From the NCBI GenBank assembly GCA_025058915.1, contig JANXEC010000029.1, positions 1 through 5,818 on the forward strand: DNA of 5,818 nt, written 5' to 3'. Below the pieces are notes generated by a model. That model was not told where the DNA came from, ran no database searches, and worked only from the letters and a program-made list of their open reading frames with translations. Source of the DNA: Microcaldota archaeon (GTDB lineage Archaea > Micrarchaeota > Micrarchaeia > Anstonellales > J096). A program made the position numbers and the translations under genes. How positions within the stretch are numbered: the stretch's first letter is position 1; every line of letters begins with the position of its first letter. Shown one piece after another: positions 1 through 5,475 of this stretch.

Positions 1-1080
1 CATTCTACTTTTTAGTTCCTCTAATTTCCATATTCTCTCACTACCTCCAATTATCTCCCCATGTCCGTATGGAGCTATCATATCATCGTTTAGAACCAAT
101 TCAGGATTATCAGGGTCCTCTCTCATGTAGAATGCCTTGATCTTCTTCGGATATTTAATTATAAATACAGGCTTTTGATATTGGGAAGATATCAATGCTT
201 CTTCATCAGCACCAAAATCCTCACCGTATTCCATCTTTCCACCCAGCCTGTTCACAAGATCTACTGCTTCATAGTAGGTCAGTCTTGGGAATGGAGAGGT
301 TATCTTCTCTAACTTCTCCCTCACCCCGAAATAATCCACGAGATCAGGATGTTCTTTCAGGAACTTCTGTACAGCATATTCAATCAACCCCTCCTGAATC
401 TTCATATTACCTTCCCAATCTACAAATGCAGCCTCTGGTTCAAGATGCCAATACTCTGCTAGATGTCTTCTGGTTCTACTCCTCTCTGCTCTGAAGGATG
501 GAGCAAGTGTATACACTCTCTCAAGAGCAAATATACCTGCCTCTCCATACATCTGTGAACTCTGAGTCAGATAGGCTCTGTTCCCGAAATAATCCAACTC
601 GAACATATCTGCCCCTCCCTCTGCTCCTGAGGCAGTTATGATAGGTGGATCGAACCTGTAGAATCCGTTTAGATGCAGATACTCCTCTAAATACCTGATG
701 AGATAATGTCTTGCCTGAAATATCTTTGTGAGTCTCTGCGATCTGACCCATAGATGTCTGTTGTCTAGTAAGAACTCTTCAGACTGATCTTTAGATATGG
801 GAAAAGGTTCACCCACATGTATTGCCTCTAGTCTATCTATTTTTATTTCATAACCTCCAGGGGCACGCTGATCTCTTACTACAGTTCCTCCCATCAGGAT
901 AGAACTCTCTATGTATAGACTCTCACCAATTCTCCACACATCTTCAGAAACCTTCTTCCTCTCCAGTACTCCTTGCATCAATCTCCGAGCATCCCTTAGG
1001 ACAATGAAGATCTTGTCATCTCCTAGTTTCCTAATCCTATATACCCATCCTCTCAACTCTAATCTCTCTCCCTCCTGCAT
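1..1080 (-). CDS. asnS: Asparaginyl-tRNA synthetase, archaeal type (3' end truncated by window)
   Basis: Class IIb aminoacyl-tRNA synthetase that charges tRNA-Asn with asparagine in the cytoplasm. Reading the minus strand from the ATG at 1080 gives 360 codons without a stop up to the window edge. Residues about 5-92 look like the N-terminal OB-fold anticodon-binding domain (start LELRGWVYRIRKLGDDKIF), followed by the linker HLWVRSQRL (109-117). The motif 1 region lies near residues 118-148 (ends FDPPII), and motif 2 is at 196-216, with FRAE then RHLAEYWHLEPE. The RHLAEYW form is typical of AsnRS; AspRS usually has RHLNE. GEIIGGSERI near the end is the usual sequence before motif 3. Family members have about 430 residues, so roughly 70 residues, including motif 3, lie outside the window. 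An in-frame ATG at 1098 would add MRITIF, but the TATA-like box at 1099-1108 fits a leaderless start at 1080. The gene is divergent from the thermosome gene. Confidence 0.95.
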   Translation of the reverse strand, partial: MQEGERLELRGWVYRIRKLGDDKIFIVLRDARRLMQGVLERKKVSEDVWRIGESLYIESSILMGGTVVRDQRAPGGYEIKIDRLEAIHVGEPFPISKDQSEEFLLDNRHLWVRSQRLTKIFQARHYLIRYLEEYLHLNGFYRFDPPIITASGAEGGADMFELDYFGNRAYLTQSSQMYGEAGIFALERVYTLAPSFRAERSRTRRHLAEYWHLEPEAAFVDWEGNMKIQEGLIEYAVQKFLKEHPDLVDYFGVREKLEKITSPFPRLTYYEAVDLVNRLGGKMEYGEDFGADEEALISSQYQKPVFIIKYPKKIKAFYMREDPDNPELVLNDDMIAPYGHGEIIGGSERIWKLEELKSRM

Positions 1081-1098
1081 AAATATAGTAATTCGCAT

Positions 1099-1108
1099 AT
1101 ATTTTAAA
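1099..1108 (-). promoter_or_regulatory. TATA box of asnS (leaderless promoter)
   Basis: On the minus strand this reads TTTAAAATAT, a good match to the archaeal TATA element. Its centre is about 24 bases upstream of the ATG at 1080, so transcription would begin at or next to the start codon. No Shine-Dalgarno sequence precedes that ATG, which is consistent with a leaderless mRNA. The BRE is not obvious. Confidence 0.6.
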
Positions 1109-1125
1109 GGCTTGCTCTGAAAAAA

Positions 1126-1135
1126 CTTAAAAAAT
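1126..1135 (+). promoter_or_regulatory. Probable TATA box of the thermosome gene
   Basis: CTTAAAAAAT preceded by an A-run (1121-1125) resembles an archaeal BRE/TATA pair. Transcription about 26 bases downstream would start near 1156, leaving a leader of about 14 bases that contains the ribosome-binding site GGTGAT. A second TATA-like string, TTATAAAAA at 1145-1153, is nearer the gene but would place the start of transcription at about 1170-1175, at or inside the coding region. No inverted repeat recognisable as a heat-shock operator was seen in the 89-base divergent spacer. Confidence 0.45.
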
Positions 1136-1157
1136 TTACTGTGATTATAAAAAAACT

Positions 1158-1163
1158 GGTGAT
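1158..1163 (+). promoter_or_regulatory. Ribosome-binding site of the thermosome gene
   Basis: GGTGAT matches the archaeal anti-Shine-Dalgarno sequence and ends 6 bases before the ATG at 1170. It supports that start over the in-frame Met codon 10 at 1197, which has no such site upstream. An out-of-frame ATG at 1162 overlaps the site. Confidence 0.6.
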
Positions 1164-1169
1164 GGAAAG

Positions 1170-2801
1170 ATGGCAAACAAGATTTCTCAAGATGTAATGC
1201 CCGAAGGATCACAGAGGATAATAGGAAGAGATGCAATGAGAATAAACATAGCAATAGCATATGCTATTGCGCAGATTCTGAAGACTACCCTAGGACCCAA
1301 GGGTATGGACAAGATGCTAGTGAGTGATCTAGGAGATATAATAATAACAAATGACGGGGCTACAATATTACAGGAGATGAATGTAGATCATCCCACAGCA
1401 AAACTTCTAGTAGAGGTAGCAAAGACTCAGGATAAGGAGGTTGGTGATGGAACCACTACCTCAGTGGTGATAGCAGGAAATCTGCTGAGAAACGCAGGTC
1501 AGCTCATCGATAAGAACATACATCCTACAACAATAGTTAGAGGTTATGAACTTGCTGAGAAGAAGGCACAGGAAGAATTGATCAACATAGCAGGTAAGGT
1601 AGATGTGAAGAAGAAAGAGGAACTAAAGAAAATAGCAAAGGTCGCATTAGGCAGCAAGGGAATAGGTACAGATATGGACAAAGACCATATAGCATCAATG
1701 GTAGTGGATGCAGTGACGCATGTTGTCGAGAGGAGTGATGGAAGAGTAGTTATAGATCTTGATCTGATAAAGATCGAGAAGAAGGCAGGAGGTTCTGTGA
1801 ACGACACTCAACTGATCAAAGGTATTGTGCTCGATAAGGAAGTAGTGCATAGTGGAATGCCTAAGAGAGTTGAGAAGGCAAAGATAGCACTCCTAGATGC
1901 ACCTCTAGAGATAGAGAAGACTGAAACAGATGCTAGAATATCTATAACATCTCCAGATCAATTAGAGGCTTTCCTGAAGAAAGAGGAGGAAATACTGAGG
2001 AGAATGGTAGAGAGGATCAAGGCTGCAGGTGCAAATGTAGTGTTTGTACAGAAGGGAATAGATGATGTAGCTCAGTACTATCTGGCAAAACACGGAATAC
2101 TCGCAGCAAGGAGAGTCAAGAAGAGCGACATGGATAAACTTGCAAGAGCAACAGGAGCAAGGATAGCCACATCAATAGAGGATCTCACAGAGAAAGATCT
2201 TGGATATGCTGAGCTAGTGGAGGAGAGAAAGATAGGAGGGGAATCTATGATATTTGTAGAGGGAGCAAAAGACTCCAAGAGTGTGACTGTATTCATAAGA
2301 GGAGGTACCGAGCATGTAACTAGCGAAGTGGAGAGAGCAATCAAGGATTCCATAGGAGCAGTTGCATCTGTATTGAAAGATGGATTGTATGTAGTAGGAG
2401 GAGGAGCTACAGAGGTTGAGTTGGCTAAGAGACTAAGAGAATACGCAAAGAGTCTAGGAGGGAGAGAGCAACTTGCAGTTGAGGCATATGCAGAGGCTCT
2501 GGAATCCATTCCTTCTGCACTAGCAGAGAATGCAGGGATGGATCCTATTGACACAATAGTTGAACTGAGAGCAAAACACGCAGAGAAGAACGGAATTCAT
2601 TACGGAGTGAATGTGTTGGAAGGCAGAGTAGATGACATGCAGAAAGTCGGTGTGTTAGAGCCATATAGAGTTAAGAGACAGGCTCTGGCATCAGCAACAG
2701 AGGTAGCAAGATTGATCCTGAGAATAGATGACATAATAGCATCAAAAGGTTCATCTAAAGACAACAAGAAAGATACAAGCTCAGAGACAGATCTAGACTA
2801 A
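1170..2801 (+). CDS. Thermosome subunit (group II chaperonin, Hsp60/CCT family)
   Basis: ATP-driven cytoplasmic chaperonin subunit; members assemble into a two-ring barrel with a built-in lid that encloses and refolds proteins. The 543 residues match the usual length of about 540-550. The equatorial domain has TTLGPKGMDKMLV (39-51), NDGATIL (61-67) and the nucleotide-binding GDGTTT (92-97). The intermediate and apical domains occupy roughly 150-400, with the helical-protrusion region near ITSPDQLEAFLKKEEE. The C-terminal equatorial part has GGGATE (410-415) and ENAGMDPIDTIVELRAKH, which carries a conserved catalytic-type Asp. The tail (about 525-543) is rich in Lys, Ser and Asp, without the Gly-Met repeats found in many chaperonins. 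All arginine codons I read are AGA or AGG. The gene seems monocistronic, with its own promoter and a T-rich stretch after the stop. Whether other subunit paralogues exist cannot be seen here. Confidence 0.97.
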   Translation: MANKISQDVMPEGSQRIIGRDAMRINIAIAYAIAQILKTTLGPKGMDKMLVSDLGDIIITNDGATILQEMNVDHPTAKLLVEVAKTQDKEVGDGTTTSVVIAGNLLRNAGQLIDKNIHPTTIVRGYELAEKKAQEELINIAGKVDVKKKEELKKIAKVALGSKGIGTDMDKDHIASMVVDAVTHVVERSDGRVVIDLDLIKIEKKAGGSVNDTQLIKGIVLDKEVVHSGMPKRVEKAKIALLDAPLEIEKTETDARISITSPDQLEAFLKKEEEILRRMVERIKAAGANVVFVQKGIDDVAQYYLAKHGILAARRVKKSDMDKLARATGARIATSIEDLTEKDLGYAELVEERKIGGESMIFVEGAKDSKSVTVFIRGGTEHVTSEVERAIKDSIGAVASVLKDGLYVVGGGATEVELAKRLREYAKSLGGREQLAVEAYAEALESIPSALAENAGMDPIDTIVELRAKHAEKNGIHYGVNVLEGRVDDMQKVGVLEPYRVKRQALASATEVARLILRIDDIIASKGSSKDNKKDTSSETDLD

Positions 2802-2825
2802 TTCTCTCCTCTTTCCATTCTTTTT
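2802..2825 (+). terminator. Pyrimidine/T-rich terminator after the thermosome gene
   Basis: The bases after the TAA stop are almost pure T and C and end in a run of five T (2821-2825). Archaeal RNA polymerase terminates at such U-rich tracts without needing a hairpin, and none is evident. The next promoter begins only about 8 bases later, which fits a transcription-unit boundary. Confidence 0.5.
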
Positions 2826-2832
2826 ACATAAC

Positions 2833-2841
2833 CATATAAAC
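2833..2841 (+). promoter_or_regulatory. TATA box of the exported lipoprotein gene (leaderless)
   Basis: CATATAAAC is centred 25 bases upstream of the ATG at 2862, the distance expected from TATA box to transcription start. The mRNA would therefore begin at the start codon. There is no Shine-Dalgarno sequence in the A/T-rich bases before the ATG. Confidence 0.6.
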
Positions 2842-2861
2842 ATTTCTTCTAAATTTAAAAC

Positions 2862-3557
2862 ATGAACAGGAGAGAGTTCATAGTAGCTGGATTGACCGTA
2901 GGAATAGTAGGATGCAGTGGAATACTTGAATGCAGATTTCCCAGACATGAGATGAAAGTTAATCAAATATACAGAAGGGAAATTGTCGAGACTAGATATG
3001 AGGATGGTGTGGAAGTATACAGGAGAGAGTACAATCTATCAGGACATGTAGGATTACCTATTACTATGTATAGGAATAATAACAAGATACACATGAATTA
3101 TGCAGAATCCCTGTTTCAGATGATCGAGAGATACAGAGGGGGATGTGAAAGATCGTTCAAGATCCTTTTGGCTTTTAGATCAAACATAAACAACCAGGAT
3201 TATGATAGGATGGCTGATCCTAGGAATCCATACATTCTATCTCAACTGGGATTGCTTGATAGGTTCTTTGTGGTTTATCGTATAGATGATGCAGAATTGT
3301 TTGTGGATAATCTAGCAAACCTACAGAGGACGGTTGGAAATAGAGTGGTATTTGGTATAGAGAAAAAATATGGAAGGCTCAACACAGAGTTGAGGATTTT
3401 AGGATATGATTATATTATAGCGAGAAGATCAAATCATTTAGAATTGTATCCACTCACACCTGGGGTAGAGGACTTAGAGAGTAGGTATGGAACAGAGTAC
3501 TCTATCTTCAGGGGCCTATACACACCGAATGTTGTTCTAGAGAGAATATTGTTTTAG
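2862..3557 (+). CDS. Predicted twin-arginine-exported lipoprotein of unknown function
   Basis: A 231-residue protein that I do not recognise. The N-terminus MNRREF then a hydrophobic stretch (residues 6-17) and I15-V16-G17-C18 has the look of a Tat signal (RRxF) combined with a lipobox, so the mature protein would begin at C18, be lipid-anchored, and face the outside of the membrane. The remaining 213 residues have no further membrane segment. They are rich in Arg, Tyr and Asn and look globular, with alternating strands and helices, for example VDNLANLQRTVGNRVVFGIE followed by LRILGYDYIIARR. Cysteines occur at positions 18 and 24 and in GGCERS (about residue 85). Export by the Sec route with a chance RR pair is possible. 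The start is fixed by the leaderless-type TATA box at 2833. The gene ends 2 bases before tRNA-Arg, so the two may share a transcript. Function cannot be inferred from its neighbours. Confidence 0.75.
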   Translation: MNRREFIVAGLTVGIVGCSGILECRFPRHEMKVNQIYRREIVETRYEDGVEVYRREYNLSGHVGLPITMYRNNNKIHMNYAESLFQMIERYRGGCERSFKILLAFRSNINNQDYDRMADPRNPYILSQLGLLDRFFVVYRIDDAELFVDNLANLQRTVGNRVVFGIEKKYGRLNTELRILGYDYIIARRSNHLELYPLTPGVEDLESRYGTEYSIFRGLYTPNVVLERILF

Positions 3558-3559
3558 TC

Positions 3560-3634
3560 GGGTCTGTAGCTCAGTTTGGACAGAGCGTCCGGCTTCGGAC
3601 CGGAAGGTCAGGGGTTCAAATCCCCTCAGACCCG
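3560..3634 (+). tRNA. tRNA-Arg, anticodon UCG
   Basis: A complete 75-base cloverleaf without intron. The acceptor stem GGGTCTG (3560-3566) pairs perfectly with CAGACCC (3627-3633), and the discriminator is G3634. The D stem is GCTC/GAGC, the anticodon stem TCCGG/CCGGA, and the loop CTTCGGA carries anticodon TCG at 3595-3597. The variable loop is AGGTC, and the T arm is AGGGG-TTCAAAT-CCCCT. CCA is not encoded and must be added by the CCA-adding enzyme. It reads CGA (and by wobble possibly other CGN codons), which are hardly used in the neighbouring genes. No good TATA box lies at the right distance upstream, because that space is the end of the lipoprotein gene. It may be processed from that gene's transcript. 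Confidence 0.97.
3599..3626 (+). repeat. 28-base direct repeat shared by the two tRNA genes (copy 1)
   Basis: Bases 3599-3626 in tRNA-Arg are identical to 3718-3745 in tRNA-Lys, 119 bases downstream. They cover the last loop base, the 3' side of the anticodon stem, the variable loop and the whole T arm. Much of this is conserved in archaeal tRNAs, but full identity over the anticodon stem and variable loop suggests duplication or gene conversion. Confidence 0.9.
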
Positions 3635-3646
3635 TTACTAAATACA

Positions 3647-3652
3647 TTTAAA
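3647..3652 (+). promoter_or_regulatory. TATA-like box for tRNA-Lys and the following genes
   Basis: TTTAAA in the 45-base spacer between the two tRNA genes is centred about 30 bases upstream of the mature tRNA-Lys 5' end. Transcription would begin about 5 bases before the tRNA. It is the only plausible promoter upstream of the 3771 gene, since the bases 3720-3753 are a G/C-rich tRNA sequence. A later ATATAA at 3665-3670 lies too close to the tRNA to act as its TATA box. Confidence 0.5.
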
Positions 3653-3679
3653 CGTTTATCCATGATATAATTCAGTCAA

Positions 3680-3753
3680 GGGCCCATAGCTCAGCCTGGT
3701 AGAGCGCCCGGCTCTTAACCGGAAGGTCAGGGGTTCAAATCCCCTTGGGCCCG
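3680..3753 (+). tRNA. tRNA-Lys, anticodon CUU
   Basis: A complete 74-base cloverleaf without intron. The acceptor stem GGGCCCA (3680-3686) pairs with TGGGCCC (3746-3752), and the discriminator is G3753. The D stem is GCTC/GAGC. The anticodon loop CTCTTAA has anticodon CTT at 3714-3716, which decodes AAG. The anticodon stem CCCGG/CCGGA has one flaw: the outer pair 27-43 is C3707 against A3723. The T arm is AGGGG-TTCAAAT-CCCCT, and CCA is not encoded. The 28 bases 3718-3745 are identical to 3599-3626 in the neighbouring tRNA-Arg. Confidence 0.97.
3718..3745 (+). repeat. 28-base direct repeat shared by the two tRNA genes (copy 2)
   Basis: Second copy of the 28-base repeat, within tRNA-Lys. Its sixth base (A3723) is the position-43 nucleotide that is mismatched with C3707 in this tRNA, but paired with T3588 in the tRNA-Arg copy. 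Confidence 0.9.
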
Positions 3754-3759
3754 TCTGAC

Positions 3760-3764
3760 GGTGA
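3760..3764 (+). promoter_or_regulatory. Ribosome-binding site after tRNA-Lys
   Basis: GGTGA ends 6 bases before the ATG at 3771 and lies within the 17-base gap after tRNA-Lys. The presence of this site, unlike the leaderless genes nearby, indicates that the start codon is internal to a longer transcript that includes the tRNA. Confidence 0.65.
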
Positions 3765-3770
3765 ACCAAA

Positions 3771-4280
3771 ATGGATGATAGCAAAATCAGAAAATACATA
3801 GATGAAGGGGGAATACTCGCAGAGATGTTCTTCGATTTCCACCTTAAAACCTCTAACCCCGAGGATGCAAAGGCTCTGGCAACATCTTTCTGCAATGACT
3901 TTATAAATGATGCTCTGAGCAGAGGTATAATATATTTTGGTGTTGCAGAGATAGAACCTCCAGAGAGAAACGATGAATATGTTTCTACTTATGCAAAGCT
4001 CACTCTCCTCTTTAAATCTCTGCCTAGTCTTATTACTACTGTTATAAATTACAATCCTGTGGCATTAGAGATAATTCAGATGAAAGATGATAAAATAACC
4101 ATAGAGATAGGTAATCTTCAGGATATGTTAAATGAGATCTCAAGAGAGGTTTTTGATATCAAAACAAATATGATCACAGAGACTAGAAGGAGAGAATTAG
4201 AGAAGATCTACAGAGCTAGGCTGGAGAAGGGTAAAGAGATACTAGCGAGATATGATAAAGATAGGGATCAGAGAGTTTGA
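3771..4280 (+). CDS. Uncharacterised archaeal protein coupled to a KaiC-like ATPase
   Basis: A 169-residue soluble protein with no signal peptide or membrane segment. Residues 1-20 look helical. A probable alpha/beta domain follows: FFDFHLKTS, a helix from about 32 to 51 (AKALATSFCNDF), then GIIYFGVAEIEPPERNDEYV. YAKLTLLFKSLPSLI and NYNPVALEIIQ come next and resemble a strand-helix-strand unit. From about residue 112 on (LQDMLNEISREV) the protein is long-helical and charged, probably a coiled coil to the C-terminus. My impression is of a small conserved archaeal family with an STxxxV / PxxxEI signature, but I cannot name it with confidence. The start is fixed by the GGTGA site at 3760. No promoter is visible between it and tRNA-Lys. 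Its last 29 bases overlap the ATPase gene, suggesting translational coupling and perhaps physical partnership. Confidence 0.8.
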   Translation: MDDSKIRKYIDEGGILAEMFFDFHLKTSNPEDAKALATSFCNDFINDALSRGIIYFGVAEIEPPERNDEYVSTYAKLTLLFKSLPSLITTVINYNPVALEIIQMKDDKITIEIGNLQDMLNEISREVFDIKTNMITETRRRELEKIYRARLEKGKEILARYDKDRDQRV

Positions 4281-4872
4281 TCAGGCAATAGCAGGATTGT
4301 ACGATGATGACATAATACTCATCACAGGGCCTAGCGGAACTGGTAAGACGATTTTATCCCTGATCACAGCAGTATACAACATAAAATTAGGTAACAATGT
4401 CATGTATGTTCTGTTAGGCACTGATAGGAAAGGGTTTATGAAGTCTGTAAAGTTCCTAGAATATCCTCTAGAGAAATACACAGATAACAAGTTCATGTTG
4501 ATAGAGTTCCCTACTGCTGACATCTATCAGTTTTTAGATCCAAATGATAATCCATTAATGACATTCATAGAGGAGTATAACATAAAGCTTGTGGTAATAG
4601 ATCAGATAGACAGAATAATTACCTCTCAGGATGCTGTGGATAGGTTCTTCCAGGTGATACGCTCCTGGGGAATTGCAACTATACTCATATCAAACACAAC
4701 TCAATATCACATAGAGAATTACTGCGATGTATGGATATCCATGGATTATAGGGACATTAAAGAGAGGAGGAAGAAAGTGTTTGAAGTGATAAAGAGCAGA
4801 GGCAGGAATCACTCTAACCAGAAATTTATCTTCGATATATATGAAGATGGTATAACGATAAAAGAGATATGA
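4252..4872 (+). CDS. Minimal KaiC/RecA-superfamily ATPase
   Basis: A 206-residue, single-domain P-loop protein. The opening IGIREFDQAIAG corresponds to the KaiC-type lead-in (TGI..LD..LGGG), though the glycines are largely gone. Walker A is GPSGTGKT at 26-33. Walker B is LVVID at 113-117. The first core strand ends with YVLLGTDRKG (52-61), where KaiC proteins normally have F-x-x-EE/ET, so the usual catalytic glutamates are missing. The end (about 170-206) has KERRKKVFEVIKSRGRNHSN, matching the KaiC hairpin of the form VxKxRxxxH, then a strand pair to the stop. It probably binds ATP; hydrolysis may be weak or need a partner. Single-domain members include ArlH and other regulators, but nothing here points to the archaellum. 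The ATG at 4252 keeps the lead-in motif intact, which supports the 29-base overlap with the preceding gene; only a weak purine-rich site precedes it. Confidence 0.85.
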   Translation: MIKIGIREFDQAIAGLYDDDIILITGPSGTGKTILSLITAVYNIKLGNNVMYVLLGTDRKGFMKSVKFLEYPLEKYTDNKFMLIEFPTADIYQFLDPNDNPLMTFIEEYNIKLVVIDQIDRIITSQDAVDRFFQVIRSWGIATILISNTTQYHIENYCDVWISMDYRDIKERRKKVFEVIKSRGRNHSNQKFIFDIYEDGITIKEI

Positions 4873-4906
4873 AAAACCCTCTCTCTATCTTGTGTTCTCT
4901 ATCTTA
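4872..4906. terminator. Possible convergent terminators
   Basis: Two genes converge with 12 bases between their stop codons. On the minus strand a run of five T (4876 to 4872) follows the lipoprotein gene. On the plus strand a T/C-rich stretch (4877-4906) follows the ATPase gene and runs into the 3' end of the opposing gene. Both fit archaeal U-rich termination, but no hairpin is evident and the signal is weak. Confidence 0.3.
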
Positions 4907-5454
4907 CACTCGTGTCTCTCTACTCTGATCATGTCCTCGGTTGCTTCTGGAATGTAATTCTTTGCATCCAGGAATTTGTTCTTGAGTTTGTTGCTCAAAT
5001 CGTTCATTGTGTTGCTCTCCTGGATGAGAGATCTGATCATTTCGTATATACTGATAGTATTGAAGATATTTCTGATGAAATTCTGTCTTGCATTTTGTGC
5101 TTCTGACTCATTGAGCCTTACTCTCTCAGTCAGACTGGTTACATACATCTCTAATTCTCCAGAGGACCTCTCTGTGATCTCTAGACTTATAGGTATCATA
5201 AGTATAGACGTGTCGAATTTCATGTATGCTCTATCTAGGTTCCATTTAGTAGTTACATCAACTGTCATTTCTGACATAAGTTGCTCGAAATTATTTGAAC
5301 TACTGTTACTGAGCTTTAACTTAACTTTGGTATTACATGATAGTTGCTTGTTTGCATCCCTTAGAAGATCCGAAGGTCTCTCTGCAGGAAATAAAAAATC
5401 AATACATCCGGAGAACGCTAGTAGAAATCCAAGTAGGTATGCCTTATACATCAT
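4885..5454 (-). CDS. Small predicted lipoprotein of unknown function
   Basis: A 189-residue protein starting at the ATG at 5454. Residues 3-16 (YKAYLLGFLLAFSG) are hydrophobic and end in a lipobox, F14-S15-G16-C17, so C17 would be the lipidated first residue of an exported, membrane-anchored protein. The mature part contains a Ser/Asn-rich patch (KLSNSSSNNFEQLMSEM) and then a probable beta-rich region (VDVTTKWNLDRAYMKFDTSILMIPISLEI). A mainly helical C-terminal half follows, with a Cys near the end (HECKIENTR). I do not recognise the family; the beta-rich part loosely recalls LolA/LppX-like lipid-binding lipoproteins, but that is a guess. A TTG at 5469 would add five residues, yet the TATA-like box at 5476-5484 lies 26 bases from the ATG at 5454, which favours a leaderless start there. 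A second Met directly follows. Confidence 0.75.
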   Translation of the reverse strand: MMYKAYLLGFLLAFSGCIDFLFPAERPSDLLRDANKQLSCNTKVKLKLSNSSSNNFEQLMSEMTVDVTTKWNLDRAYMKFDTSILMIPISLEITERSSGELEMYVTSLTERVRLNESEAQNARQNFIRNIFNTISIYEMIRSLIQESNTMNDLSNKLKNKFLDAKNYIPEATEDMIRVERHECKIENTR

Positions 5455-5475
5455 ATTAGCATAATACAAAAAAAG

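Noticed and set aside
195..1120. Short plus-strand and off-frame minus-strand open frames (195-494, 521-751, 911-1120)
   Set aside because: All lie within or over asnS, whose frame is continuous and carries family motifs throughout.
1145..1153. TTATAAAAA as the thermosome TATA box
   Set aside because: It would place transcription start at about 1170-1175. This is possible only if the gene is leaderless with short spacing, and it would leave the GGTGAT site unused. Kept as an alternative, not the main call.
2078..2554. Minus-strand open frame of 158 residues
   Set aside because: It is antisense to the highly conserved thermosome gene, with composition typical of a shadow frame and no promoter or ribosome-binding site.
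3635..3679. Possible attachment site or integrated element at the tRNA genes
   Set aside because: tRNA genes are common integration targets, but no integrase is present. The repeated 28 bases are inside the two tRNAs and explained by their homology.
3656..3895. Minus-strand reading frame of 79 residues containing the string GFEPLTFRLRAGRSTRLSYGP
   Set aside because: This is the well-known false peptide produced by translating the antisense strand of a tRNA gene. It covers tRNA-Lys and the start of the 3771 gene.
4281..4523. Minus-strand frame of 80 residues
   Set aside because: It is antisense to the Walker A region of the ATPase; no supporting signals.
4976..5464. Plus-strand open frame of 162 residues
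   Set aside because: It lies antisense to the small lipoprotein gene. The minus-strand reading has a signal peptide, lipobox and promoter; the plus frame is an artefact rich in Leu/Ser.
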